A DNA stretch of 64,000 bases. Origin: Pseudotamlana agarivorans. Lineage in GTDB: Bacteria > Bacteroidota > Bacteroidia > Flavobacteriales > Flavobacteriaceae. Below, piece after piece: positions 33,819 through 43,261 of the stretch. Made by a program: the position numbers and the translations under genes. The notes beneath the pieces were generated by a model. That model saw only the letters and a program-made list of their open reading frames with translations, searched no databases and was not told the DNA's origin. The stretch covers positions 62,001-126,000 of the forward strand of contig NZ_LXEI01000006.1 in assembly GCF_001642835.1 (NCBI RefSeq), given 5' to 3'. Every line of letters starts with the position of its first letter. Position 1 is the stretch's first letter.

Positions 33819-34172
33819 ATGAATAAATTAATTGAACAGGTTAGCAACCTTAATGATCTTATAATTCAAGGCCAAGGTCTTGAAGCGTTTGATTTGTATT
33901 ATGATGATGATGTGGTTATGCAAGAAAATAATAGAATGGAATACCTGGGTAAAAAACAAAACAGAAAAAGGGTAGCTGCATTTTTTCAGGGCATAACAAC
34001 ATTTCGTTCGGCGAAACCCTTACACGTTACCATTGGTGAAAAAATTACCATGGTGGAATGGGCATTTGATTTGACACATAAAGACTTAGGACTCATTAAT
34101 TATAATAAAGTCGTAGTTCAGGAGTGGAAGAACGGAAAAATAGTAAAAGAACGCATGTATTACGGATCATAA
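33819..34172 (+). CDS. SnoaL-like/NTF2-fold protein
   Basis: The ATG at 33819 gives MNKLIEQVSNLNDLI and a 117-residue protein; an upstream TTG start is less likely. The helix-then-sheet pattern (FDLYYDDDVVMQENN, then beta strands ending IVKERMYYGS) fits a SnoaL-like NTF2 fold. It probably binds a small hydrophobic ligand or is a small enzyme. It lies between a Crp/Fnr regulator and a YceI gene, 28 nt before the latter, and is probably co-transcribed. Confidence 0.75.
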   Translation: MNKLIEQVSNLNDLIIQGQGLEAFDLYYDDDVVMQENNRMEYLGKKQNRKRVAAFFQGITTFRSAKPLHVTIGEKITMVEWAFDLTHKDLGLINYNKVVVQEWKNGKIVKERMYYGS

Positions 34173-34200
34173 CAGGTTAAACATTAAAAATAAATTACTT

Positions 34201-34782
34201 ATGAAAAAGACCATTAAAAGTTTAGCAATTTTAGTATTAGCTGTTGTAGTAACTTCAGCATTTACAAACTATAAAGGAGAAAAAAAACAAGTTAAAATTG
34301 AAAGCAGTAAAGTCGTTTGGAAAGGCTATAAAGTGCTTGGGTCTCACGAAGGTACCGTACAACTTAAATCTGGTGTTTTAGAATTCGATAACGATAAATT
34401 AACCGGAGGTGAGTTTGTTATTGATATGACAAGCTTAGTGAGTACCGATTTAGAAGGAAAAGATAGTAAACCAAAATTAGAAGCCCATTTAAAATCCGAT
34501 GACTTCTTTGGTGTTGAAAAATATCCAACATCGTCTTTAGTGTTTACTAAAGTAAAAGCTTCCGGTAAAAATGCTTACGATGTGACAGGCGATTTAACCA
34601 TTAAAGGTAAAACACATGCGGTAACATTTACAATGTCGATCTATGGAAGTAAAGCCACTGCCTCATTAAAAATTGATAGAACAAAGTTTGATATACAATA
34701 TGCATCATCTAATTTCTTTGATAACTTAAAAGAAAAAGCCATTTACGATGAATTTGATATTGTAGCCGATTTAGAGTTTTAG
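34201..34782 (+). CDS. YceI family periplasmic protein
   Basis: This 193-residue protein has a signal peptide (MKKTIKSLAILVLAVVVTSA) and a YceI-type eight-stranded lipocalin-like barrel. KVVWKGYKVLGSHEGTVQLKSG, HLKSDDFFGVEKYPTSSLVF, and VTGDLTIKGKTHAVTFTM match the family. YceI proteins bind polyisoprenoids such as ubiquinone or octaprenyl compounds in the periplasm. It ends the Crp-SnoaL-YceI run and is followed by a terminator. Two more YceI-like genes lie at 40-42.6 kb. Confidence 0.94.
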   Translation: MKKTIKSLAILVLAVVVTSAFTNYKGEKKQVKIESSKVVWKGYKVLGSHEGTVQLKSGVLEFDNDKLTGGEFVIDMTSLVSTDLEGKDSKPKLEAHLKSDDFFGVEKYPTSSLVFTKVKASGKNAYDVTGDLTIKGKTHAVTFTMSIYGSKATASLKIDRTKFDIQYASSNFFDNLKEKAIYDEFDIVADLEF

Positions 34783-34822
34783 TATAAAATCACCTATTGA
34801 AAAAGAGGATTATTAGCGTTTT

Positions 34823-34856
34823 AGGGCACCCTATTTAGGGTGCCTTATTATTTTTT
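34823..34856 (+). terminator. Intrinsic terminator after YceI
   Basis: GGCACCCT (34825-34832) pairs with AGGGTGCC (34837-34844) with a 4-nt loop, followed by TTATTATTTTTT. It ends the Crp-SnoaL-YceI transcript. Confidence 0.9.
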
Positions 34857-34880
34857 AGCCGTTTTTGTTGCTTGTTGCCT

Positions 34881-34888
34881 TATATTTG
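34881..34888 (+). promoter_or_regulatory. Candidate -7 box TATATTTG
   Basis: An exact -7 consensus lies 22 nt above the DEAD-box-like start, directly downstream of the previous terminator. Confidence 0.45.
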
Positions 34889-34909
34889 TTGTTCGTAAAG
34901 CCATAAAGC

Positions 34910-35530
34910 ATGTCATTTAAAAAGTTAATTGAGCCGTTAAAAGATTCATTAAAAAGTAAAGGTTTTAATGAGCCTATTGGGGTTCAAAAATTAATATTAT
35001 CAAAAATTAAAGGTGGCGCTAATCTGTTTTGTATTGCTCCAAAAGATTCTGGGAAAACAACGAGCATCGTGCTTAGTGTGATTCAGAAACTTAAAGGCAA
35101 AGCGTTTGAAGATGCGCCTAGAGTTTTAATTTTTGTAAAAGATAAACAGGCAGCCTTAGACTTAGAATTGGAGTTTAATGCATTTTTACGGGGTACCGAT
35201 TTACGTGTTTATAGCGCTTATGATCAAAAAAACATTGATCAACAACGTGATGATATTTATGATGGGGTAGATGTGGTTATTGCGACTCCGAAGCGTTTAA
35301 ACAGAATATTTTACCTCAATGGCATCAACCTAAACAAACTTCAAATGTGTATTGTTGAGGATGCCGATTTCTTATTTAGAAATAATAATTTTGCTGAGGT
35401 TACTAGAACCCCAGAAAGTATTGGGAGATGTCAATATTTGGTTTTCGCCGAGCATTTTGATAAACGTTTTGAGCGTTGGCAAGACAGTTTTATGTTTAAC
35501 TCTGAAGTAGTAACATACAAAAAGGGTTAA
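34910..35530 (+). CDS. Degenerate single-domain DEAD-box protein
   Basis: This 206-residue protein covers only the first RecA-like domain of a DEAD-box RNA helicase. A Q-motif-like region is at about 15-28 (GFNEPIGVQKLIL). Motif I is APKDSGKTTSI, with SGKT kept and the upstream ATGSG changed, Ia is at about 66 (PRVLIFVKDKQAA), and motif Ib is VVIATPKRL. Motif II reads VEDADF instead of DEAD. The second RecA domain is absent, so it cannot be a normal helicase. It may bind RNA or nucleotides or regulate a full-length relative. Similar stand-alone forms occur in other flavobacteria as I recall. Confidence 0.85.
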   Translation: MSFKKLIEPLKDSLKSKGFNEPIGVQKLILSKIKGGANLFCIAPKDSGKTTSIVLSVIQKLKGKAFEDAPRVLIFVKDKQAALDLELEFNAFLRGTDLRVYSAYDQKNIDQQRDDIYDGVDVVIATPKRLNRIFYLNGINLNKLQMCIVEDADFLFRNNNFAEVTRTPESIGRCQYLVFAEHFDKRFERWQDSFMFNSEVVTYKKG

Positions 35531-35635
35531 AGGAAATTCATAGGCTTTGATTTATTGATCTTGTCTAAATTTAAAACCAAAAACTGGTTACCATAATTTT
35601 AAATACTATTAATAAAACTACTGAGAAAGCTAAAA

Positions 35636-36046
35636 ATGAATCCGAAAACTGCTATTAAAATAATGTTATGGATACTTTTAGCAGTCATACTTTTTCATTT
35701 AAGCATTATTCTAAAAATAGTTCCTTATGAATTAACTTGGGGAGGGAGGTTGAAAAATGACTCTGAGATGTATGTTTTTGAAACGATCTCGATATTAATA
35801 AATCTATTTTTATGTGTCATCCTTTTTATAAAGGGAAAATACATAAAAGCATTTTTATCAATGAAAATAGTCAACATTATTTTATGGATATTTTTAATAT
35901 TATTCGGATTGAATACGGTTGGAAATCTTTTAGCAGAAACCAATTTCGAGAAATTTTTCACACTACTGACGCTTATTTCTGCGCTTCTAATTTGGATAAT
36001 TCTACGTAGGGATAAAAAAGGAACACATAGTAATGGCTTTAATTAA
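35636..36046 (+). CDS. Small integral membrane protein, unknown
   Basis: This 136-residue protein has four predicted membrane helices (about 8-28, 46-66, 72-92 and 100-122). Tyr/Glu-containing loops and a basic tail (RRDKKGTHSNGFN) make up the rest. I recognise no family. It is 105 nt after the DEAD-box-like gene and convergent with the carboxylase operon. Confidence 0.7.
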   Translation: MNPKTAIKIMLWILLAVILFHLSIILKIVPYELTWGGRLKNDSEMYVFETISILINLFLCVILFIKGKYIKAFLSMKIVNIILWIFLILFGLNTVGNLLAETNFEKFFTLLTLISALLIWIILRRDKKGTHSNGFN

Positions 36047-36126
36047 TATGGGTTTTGGCTCAGTCCAAATTCATAAATTGATGGATTTTTAATTCAGCCT
36101 AAATTCCTAGAGAAAACCATAAAACA

Positions 36127-37668
36127 TCACAAAGGAATATTCCCATGTTTGCGTTTTGGGCCTTCAACAATCTTGTTTTCAAGCATGGCAAAACCTTTAA
36201 GGAGTTTTCTTCTAGTGTCTTTAGGTAGAATGACTTCATCAATAAATCCGCGTTTGGCTGCTTCATAAGGATTTGCGAATTTTTCGGCGTATTCCTGTTC
36301 TTTCTCCATGAGTTTTTCTTCAGGATTAGCGGCTTTAGATATTTCTTTTTTGAAGATAATTTCACTCGCACCTTTAGCTCCCATAACCGCAATTTCGGCA
36401 CCTGGCCAAGCAAAGTTTAAATCGGCACCAATATGTTTGGAGTTCATTACATCGTAAGCACCTCCATAGGCTTTTCTGGTAATGACAGTTATCCTAGGCA
36501 CTGTCGCTTCACTAAATGCGTAAAGTAATTTAGCACCATGCGTGATAATACCATTCCATTCTTGATAGGTGCCAGGAAGAAAGCCTGGTACATCAACCAA
36601 AACCAGCAATGGGATATTAAAACAATCGCAAAAACGAATGAAACGGGCCGCTTTTCTGGAACTTCGCACGCCAAGTACCCCTGCGAAAGACATGGGCTGA
36701 TTGGCTACAATACCAATGCTTCTTCCGCCTAAGCGAGCAAAACCAACAATAATACTTTCGGCGTATTCTTTATGGATTTCATAAAAGGAATCGGTGTCAA
36801 TAATCCCCTCAATAACGGTATTCATGTCGTAAGGCTTGTTGGGGTTTTCTGGAACGCAGTCCGATAAAACCTCACGTACCTCATCATTTAAAGCGTAATC
36901 TATTTTTTTAGCCGTTTCCTTGTTGTTTTGAGGGAGGTAGCTCAAAAGTTTTTTTATATCGTCTAGGCATTGCACATCGTTTAGAGACTTTTTATGCGCC
37001 ACGCCAGACTTCGAGGCATGCGTATGGGCGCCACCAAGTTCTTCGCTAGAAACATCTTCATTGGTTACTGTTTTAACCACACTCGGACCAGTAACAAACA
37101 TATAACTTGAATTTTCTACCATAATGGTAAAATCGGTTATGGCAGGTGAATAAACAGCACCACCAGCGCAAGGGCCCATTATTGCAGATATTTGTGGTAT
37201 AACACCGGAAGCTTGTACATTACGGTAAAATATATCGGCGTAACCTCCTAACGAGCGCACACCTTCTTGAATTCTGGCGCCTCCTGAATCGTTTAACCCG
37301 ATAACGGGCGCTCCAACTTTAATGGCCATATCTAGGAGTTTGCATATTTTTTCGGCATGAGTTTCTGATAATGAACCGCCAAAAACCGTAAAATCTTGGG
37401 CGTAAACATATACCAAACGGCCGTTAATGGTTCCATAACCCGTAATCACACCATCGCCGTAAAACACCTTATACGCCATATTAAAATCGGTGGTTCTGTG
37501 GGTTACTAAGGCGCCTACTTCTTCGAAAGAGGCTTCGTCTAATAAATATTGTATACGCTCTCTAGCAGTAAGTTTATTATTCTCATGCTGTTTGTTAATA
37601 CGCTCCTGGCCGCCTCCTAATCGAGCAAGGTTATATAGGTGTTTTAGTTTTTCTATTTTAGAACTCAT
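36127..37668 (-). CDS. Acyl-CoA carboxylase carboxyltransferase subunit
   Basis: This 513-residue carboxyltransferase subunit of a biotin-dependent acyl-CoA carboxylase is of the propionyl- or methylcrotonyl-CoA type. [68 protein letters not shown] and [18 protein letters not shown] are standard. It transfers CO2 from carboxybiotin to acyl-CoA. It is the last gene of the three-gene operon below BC and BCCP. Propionyl-CoA is the likeliest substrate by length and motif, but acetyl-CoA cannot be ruled out. Confidence 0.93.
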   Translation of the reverse strand: MSSKIEKLKHLYNLARLGGGQERINKQHENNKLTARERIQYLLDEASFEEVGALVTHRTTDFNMAYKVFYGDGVITGYGTINGRLVYVYAQDFTVFGGSLSETHAEKICKLLDMAIKVGAPVIGLNDSGGARIQEGVRSLGGYADIFYRNVQASGVIPQISAIMGPCAGGAVYSPAITDFTIMVENSSYMFVTGPSVVKTVTNEDVSSEELGGAHTHASKSGVAHKKSLNDVQCLDDIKKLLSYLPQNNKETAKKIDYALNDEVREVLSDCVPENPNKPYDMNTVIEGIIDTDSFYEIHKEYAESIIVGFARLGGRSIGIVANQPMSFAGVLGVRSSRKAARFIRFCDCFNIPLLVLVDVPGFLPGTYQEWNGIITHGAKLLYAFSEATVPRITVITRKAYGGAYDVMNSKHIGADLNFAWPGAEIAVMGAKGASEIIFKKEISKAANPEEKLMEKEQEYAEKFANPYEAAKRGFIDEVILPKDTRRKLLKGFAMLENKIVEGPKRKHGNIPL

Positions 37669-37679
37669 GGAGTATATAT

Positions 37680-39128
37680 TTATGAATTAGAATGAGGAAG
37701 ATTAATGGTGTTTCGATCTTCAAAAAACTGCTTAACAGCAATAAGTGCCGCCATTTTGGCTTCTTCTATGGCGTAGTCTTTTACAGCTTCAGAAGTGTAA
37801 TAGGTTTTAATAAAGTGCGTATCGAAGTGCCCCGATTTAAAAGCTTCATGCTCGCAAACGAATTTGCCAAAAGGCAGCGTCGTTTTAATGCCTGCTATTT
37901 TGTAATCATCAATAGCCTTTCTCATAAGTTGAATGGCTTCTTCTCGGGTTTTACCGTAAGTGATGAGTTTGGAAAGCATGGGGTCGTAAAAAATAGGAAC
38001 TTCCATACCTTCTTCATAACCATTATCAACACGAATGCCTTGTCCGCTAGGAATTTTATAAGTTTTTAAAAGCCCTACGCTAGGTAAAAAATCATTTAAA
38101 GGGTCTTCGGCATAAACGCGAAGCTCCAAGGCGTGGCCTTTAATTTTTAAATCAGCTTGATTAATGTGTAGCACTTCACCACGTGCAATTTGAATTTGAA
38201 GTTCGACTAAATCTAATCCTGTGATGAATTCCGTAACCGGGTGTTCCACTTGTAATCTGGTATTCATTTCTAAGAAATAAAAATTGTGTTGTTCGTCTAA
38301 TAGAAACTCAACCGTACCAGCACCAATATAATCACATGATTGTGCAACTTTTATGGCTGCTTTTCCCATTTCAGTACGCAAAGATTCACTTAAAACCGAT
38401 GACGGTGCTTCTTCAATCACCTTTTGATGTCGGCGTTGGATGCTACATTCCGGTTCGAAAAGATGCAAGGTTTTTCCGTGTGTATCGGCTATAATCTGAA
38501 TTTCAATATGCCTTGGTGACCGTACATACTTTTCAATAAATACCGATCCGTCACCAAAAGCCGAAGTGGCTTCGCTAATGGCACGTTTCATTTGCGACTC
38601 TAAGTCGTTTTCGGTTTCAACAATACGCATGCCTTTTCCGCCACCACCTGCCGAAGCTTTAATGAGGATGGGATAACCAATTTCTGCGGCCACCAATTTG
38701 GCTTTAGAAACATCGGTAATGGCTTCATCAATTCCTGGAACCATAGGAATATTATATGCTTTAACAGCTTCTTTAGCTGCCAATTTGCTGCCCATAATTT
38801 TTATGGCTTTGGATTTCGGACCAATAAAAATAATCTGGTTAGCTTCACACAGTTCAGCAAACAGTACATTTTCACTTAAAAAACCGTAACCAGGATGAAT
38901 GGCATCGACGTTCAGTAATTTGGCAACTTCAATAATTTTATCAGCTTTTAAATACGATTGATTGGACGGCGCTTGTCCGATGCAAATCGCCTCATCAGCA
39001 AATTTAACATGGGGTGCATTTCTATCAATTTCAGAAAAGATAGCAACCGTTTTAATGCCCATTTTTTTAGCCGTTCGCATGACTCTAAGGGCAATTTCAC
39101 CGCGATTAGCAACTAATATTTTTTTCAT
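37680..39128 (-). CDS. accC: Biotin carboxylase subunit of acyl-CoA carboxylase
   Basis: This 482-residue ATP-grasp biotin carboxylase carboxylates biotin with bicarbonate and [61 protein letters not shown] and [17 protein letters not shown] are all present. The C-terminus has the usual lid and a Leu/Ala-rich tail. It lies between the BCCP and CT genes with gaps of 53 and 11 nt, so the three subunits are made from one transcript. Confidence 0.95.
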   Translation of the reverse strand: MKKILVANRGEIALRVMRTAKKMGIKTVAIFSEIDRNAPHVKFADEAICIGQAPSNQSYLKADKIIEVAKLLNVDAIHPGYGFLSENVLFAELCEANQIIFIGPKSKAIKIMGSKLAAKEAVKAYNIPMVPGIDEAITDVSKAKLVAAEIGYPILIKASAGGGGKGMRIVETENDLESQMKRAISEATSAFGDGSVFIEKYVRSPRHIEIQIIADTHGKTLHLFEPECSIQRRHQKVIEEAPSSVLSESLRTEMGKAAIKVAQSCDYIGAGTVEFLLDEQHNFYFLEMNTRLQVEHPVTEFITGLDLVELQIQIARGEVLHINQADLKIKGHALELRVYAEDPLNDFLPSVGLLKTYKIPSGQGIRVDNGYEEGMEVPIFYDPMLSKLITYGKTREEAIQLMRKAIDDYKIAGIKTTLPFGKFVCEHEAFKSGHFDTHFIKTYYTSEAVKDYAIEEAKMAALIAVKQFFEDRNTINLPHSNS

Positions 39129-39181
39129 AAAAGTGTTTTTAGTTGGTGCTTTTAAGAAGTGGTTTTAAAATGATAGTAAGC

Positions 39182-39667
39182 TTATTCAAACTCGATTAAA
39201 AGATGGCTCTTTTCTACGGCTTCCCCTTTTTTAACTTCTATAGATTTTATAGTGCCGCTCCTTGGAGAGAGGATATTATTTTCCATTTTCATGGCCTCAA
39301 GAATGAGTAGAGAACTGTTTTCTTCAACCTGTTGGCCGACTTCAACAAAAATGTCTAAAATTAAACCAGGCATAGGAGCCACTACGGTATTGGTATGATG
39401 GGAAACAGCATTGCTAAATCCCATATTTTTTATAAGAAGATCTAAATCATCTAATATTTTGACTTGGTACGCGCTTCCGTTAATTTTTACTAAATACTGC
39501 TTGGTGTTTAAATCGCCTTGCAATACTTCAGCCTTAAAGGATTTGTTTTCTTGAAGTACGTGGTAATTATTATGAGACGTTTTAATGAGGTTAAGACTTG
39601 AAACCTCCTGTGGTTCGATAACGAACTCCTGATTGTCATTAACATGCACGTTGTATGTTTTGCCCAT
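39182..39667 (-). CDS. Biotin carboxyl carrier protein
   Basis: This 161-residue protein has a C-terminal biotinyl domain (about 90-161) with the biotinylated Lys in LILEAMKMENNI. The start of the domain, VVAPMPGLILDIFVEVGQQVEE, is typical. The N-terminal 85 residues are a beta-rich segment seen in acyl-CoA carboxylase BCCPs of Bacteroidota. It carries CO2 between the BC and CT sites. It is the first gene of the operon, above accC. Confidence 0.95.
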   Translation of the reverse strand: MGKTYNVHVNDNQEFVIEPQEVSSLNLIKTSHNNYHVLQENKSFKAEVLQGDLNTKQYLVKINGSAYQVKILDDLDLLIKNMGFSNAVSHHTNTVVAPMPGLILDIFVEVGQQVEENSSLLILEAMKMENNILSPRSGTIKSIEVKKGEAVEKSHLLIEFE

Positions 39668-40074
39668 AGTAGAAAATTATTGTTATTAAATATAAGCAAT
39701 TTATTACAGTGTAAATTTTTTAAACTATATAAAAAAGACTGGAAATTAAGCAATTATAGCCGTTTGTTTTTCTAAGTGAAGAATCAATTCTATTGGGCAG
39801 AATGTGTTTAAAACTCAAGAGCAAGTGGAGTCAGGAAGGTTTTTTTGTGTTTTAACAATTATTTTTAATAATGAGATCTTGTTTTAACAAATGCATTTTT
39901 TTCTAAAAAGGAGAAAACTACAGAGAATTCAACAATTTAAAGGGTTTTTTGTGTAGGAGTTTTTCATATCTGCTTAACAATTAATATGTTAAATATTTCA
40001 GAATAGAATATGATTTACGTCATGTTTTCATATGTAGAACCTCTCGATATTTGCATTAAACAAAAACAAATGAA
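39668..40074. other. 407-bp divergent promoter region
   Basis: This AT-rich gap separates the carboxylase operon (minus) from the YceI-porin group (plus). A near -7 box GATATTTG lies about 30 nt above the YceI start codon (one mismatch to TAnnTTTG). I see no ORF or RNA in it. Confidence 0.5.
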
Positions 40075-40659
40075 ATGAAGAAGATAAACAACAAAACTAA
40101 GGGGTATTTAAGCTGCATAGCACTTTTATTTCTGTCTGTTAATTTAATACAAGCACAAGAATTAAAGTTAGTAAACAGTGAATCGTCATTAACGATTTAC
40201 GGAACATCTAGCATTCACGATTGGCAGGAAGATGCCGAAAGTCAAACAGGAAAAATAGTTTTTAGCAACCTCGAAACCGGAGAAATAGAGGCTTTGTCTA
40301 TAGCTATTGAAGCCGAAAGCTTAAAAAGTGGTAAGAGTGGTATGGATAAGAATACCTACAAGGCTCTAAATACTAAAAAACACAAGCAAATTACTTTTCA
40401 ATTAACTAAAGTAGAAAGTGTAAACGCAAAGGGCAATGGTGTTTACGATTTGAAAACCGTTGGTGATTTAACCATTGCCGGAACTAAAAAAAGTATAGCT
40501 CTTGATTTTAAACTTACAGTAAAGGGCGCAATGGCTACTTTAGATGGCGAGAAGAAAATTAAAATGACTCAATTTAATGTAGATCCACCTACAGCTATGT
40601 TGGGAGCCATAACTACGGGAGATGATTTAACCATAAAATTTAAAACAACATTTAAATAA
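40075..40659 (+). CDS. YceI family periplasmic protein
   Basis: This 194-residue protein has a signal peptide ending NLIQAQ and a YceI barrel. SLTIYGTSSIHDWQEDAE, MDKNTYKALNTKKHKQITFQL and VGDLTIAGTKKSIALDFKL match the family, and the end reads QFNVDPPTAMLGAITTGDDL. It differs in sequence from the YceI at 34201, so they are old paralogues. It probably binds an isoprenoid or other lipid ligand. It is 28 nt upstream of a porin, suggesting a transport-coupled role. Confidence 0.93.
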   Translation: MKKINNKTKGYLSCIALLFLSVNLIQAQELKLVNSESSLTIYGTSSIHDWQEDAESQTGKIVFSNLETGEIEALSIAIEAESLKSGKSGMDKNTYKALNTKKHKQITFQLTKVESVNAKGNGVYDLKTVGDLTIAGTKKSIALDFKLTVKGAMATLDGEKKIKMTQFNVDPPTAMLGAITTGDDLTIKFKTTFK

Positions 40660-40687
40660 GTAACAACAACTATAAATTAGTATAACT

Positions 40688-41965
40688 ATGAAATCGATAA
40701 TTAAAAATTTAGTTTTAGGAGTATTCGTTTTAGCAGGCTTAAGCATATATGCTCAAGACAAGCGACATATCGACAATTTCAGAGCACCTGATAAATCTGG
40801 AATTAATGTTTTTGAATCCCCAAAGGATACTGAAACCACATTCGATGGTGTAAAAGTTAGGGTAGGAGGCTCTTTTTCTTTACAATTTCAAGCATTAGAT
40901 CATGAAAACTCTGGTGCAGTCCCTTTAGTAGAATTAGGATCTAATTTTAACTTACCAACGGCAAACTTAGATTTAGATGTGGCACTTGCCGATGGTGTTA
41001 GAATGCACTTAAGAACATATCTATCATCACGTCACCACCCAGAGCCATATGTGAAAGGTGGGTATTTTCAAATTGATAAATTGGATTTTATTAGTGAAGG
41101 CTTTTTGTCTGATTTGATGCAATACACGACTATTAAAATTGGTCATATGGAGAACAACTATGGTGATGCACATTTTAGAAGAAGTGATAATGCGCAAACA
41201 ATATTTAACCCATTTGTAGGTAACCTAATCATGGATTCATTTACCACCGAAGTAGGGGCAGAGCTTTATTATAGAAGAAACGGATTTTTAGGAATGGTTG
41301 GTTTTTCTAATGGTAAATTGAATCAGTCTGTAGTCGCTGGTGATAACGGTACTACTGGAGGTGCTTCTTTTTTAGCAAAATTAGGTTATGATAAGCAATT
41401 GAATGACGATTTAAGAGTAAGGTTAACAGGATCATTGTATAATACTGGTTATACACCAAATTTATATTTATATAATGCCGATAGAGCTGGTTCTAGATAT
41501 TACCACGTGATGCAGGAAGAAGGAGCAACCTCTGATAACTTTAGATCTGGTCGTTTTTCACCTAGCTTTAAAAATAGTGTAACTGCTGTGATGATTAACC
41601 CATTTATACGTTATAAAGGATTTGAGTTTTTCGGAACTATAGAACGAGCTAGTGGCGCTACAAATGTTGATGCTGGAGCTGATATAGAAGGAGTAACAAA
41701 TCAATATGCAGGTGAGTTATTATACCGATTTGGTAAAACGGATAATTTTTATGTAGGTGGTCGTTATAATATCGTGGATTCAGAGTATGATGATAAAGCA
41801 CAAGATATAACCATTAATAGAACTCAAATTGGTGCAGGATGGTTTATGACCAAAAACATTTTAATGAAAGCTGAATACGTGAACCAAGATTACAAAGGCT
41901 TTGGTGGCGCTCTTGAAGCGGGTAAATTTAACGGATTTATGTTAGAGGCTGCTATTAGTTTCTAG
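40688..41965 (+). CDS. Outer membrane porin-like protein
   Basis: This 425-residue protein has a signal peptide (MKSIIKNLVLGVFVLAGLSI, cut after YAQ). Alternating hydrophobic strands ending in FNGFMLEAAISF, with a C-terminal Phe, fit an outer-membrane beta-barrel. VRVGGSFSLQFQALDHEN and YGDAHFRRSDNAQ are shared with flavobacterial porin/'carbohydrate-selective'-like proteins of unknown substrate. It is sandwiched between two YceI-like genes, so a lipophilic or lipid-linked cargo passing the outer membrane is possible, by inference only. Confidence 0.82.
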   Translation: MKSIIKNLVLGVFVLAGLSIYAQDKRHIDNFRAPDKSGINVFESPKDTETTFDGVKVRVGGSFSLQFQALDHENSGAVPLVELGSNFNLPTANLDLDVALADGVRMHLRTYLSSRHHPEPYVKGGYFQIDKLDFISEGFLSDLMQYTTIKIGHMENNYGDAHFRRSDNAQTIFNPFVGNLIMDSFTTEVGAELYYRRNGFLGMVGFSNGKLNQSVVAGDNGTTGGASFLAKLGYDKQLNDDLRVRLTGSLYNTGYTPNLYLYNADRAGSRYYHVMQEEGATSDNFRSGRFSPSFKNSVTAVMINPFIRYKGFEFFGTIERASGATNVDAGADIEGVTNQYAGELLYRFGKTDNFYVGGRYNIVDSEYDDKAQDITINRTQIGAGWFMTKNILMKAEYVNQDYKGFGGALEAGKFNGFMLEAAISF

Positions 41966-41989
41966 TAACCTGAGTTCGATTATGATAAA

Positions 41990-42034
41990 AAAGTCTCAGG
42001 GTGTAGCGATAAAGCCGCTATATTCTGAGACTTT
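41990..42034 (+). terminator. Hairpin between porin and YceI-like gene
   Basis: AAAGTCTCAG (41990-41999) pairs with CTGAGACTTT (42025-42034), with an inner TAGCG/CGCTA stem. A T-rich tail follows, only 30 nt before the next gene in the same direction. It would terminate or attenuate read-through and lower expression of the third gene. Confidence 0.8.
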
Positions 42035-42063
42035 CTTTTAACTTTTATTTTTAAAATTTAGGC

Positions 42064-42645
42064 ATGAAAAAAATTCTATTTTTAATATTAATATTTGTTA
42101 CTCTAGGTTTTGCCAACCGAGATACGGTACTAGAAAATAGATCCTATAAAATAGGTCCCGGTAGTCACTTGTCGGTTATAGGCACAAGTAATGTACGCGG
42201 TTTTACCTGTAAATATGATATTACTAAGTTTGATAATGCCATTCCGGTGCACTACAATGTTGATGGCGATAAAATGCTGTTTTCCAAGTCAGATTTAATT
42301 TTAGAAAACATAAATTTTAATTGTGGCGGGAGAGGAATAAATCGCGATTTTAATGAGGTTTTAAAAACCGATTTACATCCAGAGATAAAACTTAGCCTTA
42401 AAGAGATTCTTAATTTTAATAAGAAAAAACAAGTTGAGGTTTTGGTTGATATCTCTTTAGCTGGCGTTACCAATCATTATAGAATTCCAGTGGCTTATAA
42501 GGTTTCTAACAAACTAGAAGTAAGTGGACAATTAGATTTAGCTTTGGATGATTTTAATATTATAGCACCAACTAAACTGTTTGGATTAGTACAGCTTGGA
42601 AATCATGTTGAGATTGAGTTTCAACTGTTTTTGGAAAGCATTTAA
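42064..42645 (+). CDS. YceI-like periplasmic protein
   Basis: This 193-residue protein has a signal (about 1-17) and a domain related to YceI. SHLSVIGTSNVRGFTCKYDI aligns with the start of the barrel, GRGINRDFNEVLKTDLHPEI with the middle, and LDDFNIIAPTKLFGLVQLGNHV with the QFNVDPPTAMLGAI end of the neighbouring YceI. The Cys pair near residues 39 and 81 is extra. It follows the porin behind a hairpin and is convergent with the Nudix gene, overlapping it by 4 nt. Confidence 0.85.
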   Translation: MKKILFLILIFVTLGFANRDTVLENRSYKIGPGSHLSVIGTSNVRGFTCKYDITKFDNAIPVHYNVDGDKMLFSKSDLILENINFNCGGRGINRDFNEVLKTDLHPEIKLSLKEILNFNKKKQVEVLVDISLAGVTNHYRIPVAYKVSNKLEVSGQLDLALDDFNIIAPTKLFGLVQLGNHVEIEFQLFLESI

Positions 42646-43193
42646 AGCCGATTTTTTATTTCTTCTAACACAAATGCATAATAAGCTTGGTTAGAGGGCA
42701 CAAAATGAAGGTTGTCTTCATGTATGTTTTCAATGAGTTGATCAAATTCATTTAAATCTACTAATCTTAAGGCTTCTACTTCTTCTTCCTGAGGTTTTAA
42801 TTCGGATAGAGGAACCTTTAATTCCGCTAAAAAAGTATTGTGAAATTCGTTGTCTATCATACCATTTTCATACGATTGAAAACAGTTAAAAACACCTATT
42901 TGTTGAAGGTCTTTTGCGGTAACTAACAAGCCAATTTCTTCTTGAATTTCTCGAATGGCAGCTTGTTTTAATGTTTCTCCAGCATCTACATGTCCGGCAA
43001 CCGACACATCCCACATAAGCGGACAAATGGCCTTTTTAGCCGAGCGCTGCGATAGTAAAACTTCACCCTTATTTGTGTACAACCAAATATGAACCGTATG
43101 GTGGTACAATCCTTTTTGGTGGATTATAGATTTTAATTCAGAAACGCCTAAAAGTTTTCCGTTTTTATCGGCAACATCAATTAATTCGTCCAT
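42642..43193 (-). CDS. Nudix hydrolase, isopentenyl-diphosphate-isomerase-like
   Basis: The ATG at 43193 gives MDELIDVADKNGKLLG and 183 residues. The Nudix box runs from GHVDAGETLKQA to REIQEEIGL. ICPLMWDVSVAGH and QRSAKKA are typical of the YfcD/IPP-isomerase-like branch of Nudix enzymes, which hydrolyse nucleoside-diphosphate-linked compounds. Its stop overlaps the stop of the YceI-like gene by 4 nt (tail to tail). Confidence 0.92.
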   Translation of the reverse strand: MDELIDVADKNGKLLGVSELKSIIHQKGLYHHTVHIWLYTNKGEVLLSQRSAKKAICPLMWDVSVAGHVDAGETLKQAAIREIQEEIGLLVTAKDLQQIGVFNCFQSYENGMIDNEFHNTFLAELKVPLSELKPQEEEVEALRLVDLNEFDQLIENIHEDNLHFVPSNQAYYAFVLEEIKNRL

Positions 43194-43207
43194 GGGTATA
43201 AAAAAGA

Positions 43208-43245
43208 CGCATGACAAAAAATGAATATTCAAATCTTGTCATGCG
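43208..43245 (-). terminator. Terminator of the M42 peptidase gene
   Basis: CGCATGACAA (43208-43217) pairs with TTGTCATGCG (43236-43245), followed on the minus strand by TCTTTTTTA. It lies 17 nt past the peptidase stop and just above the Nudix gene. Confidence 0.85.
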
Positions 43246-43261
43246 CCATTAAATTTAAATA

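Noticed and set aside
36099-36413. Minus-strand ORF inside the carboxyltransferase gene
   Set aside because: It is an alternative frame of the carboxyltransferase coding region with no motif.
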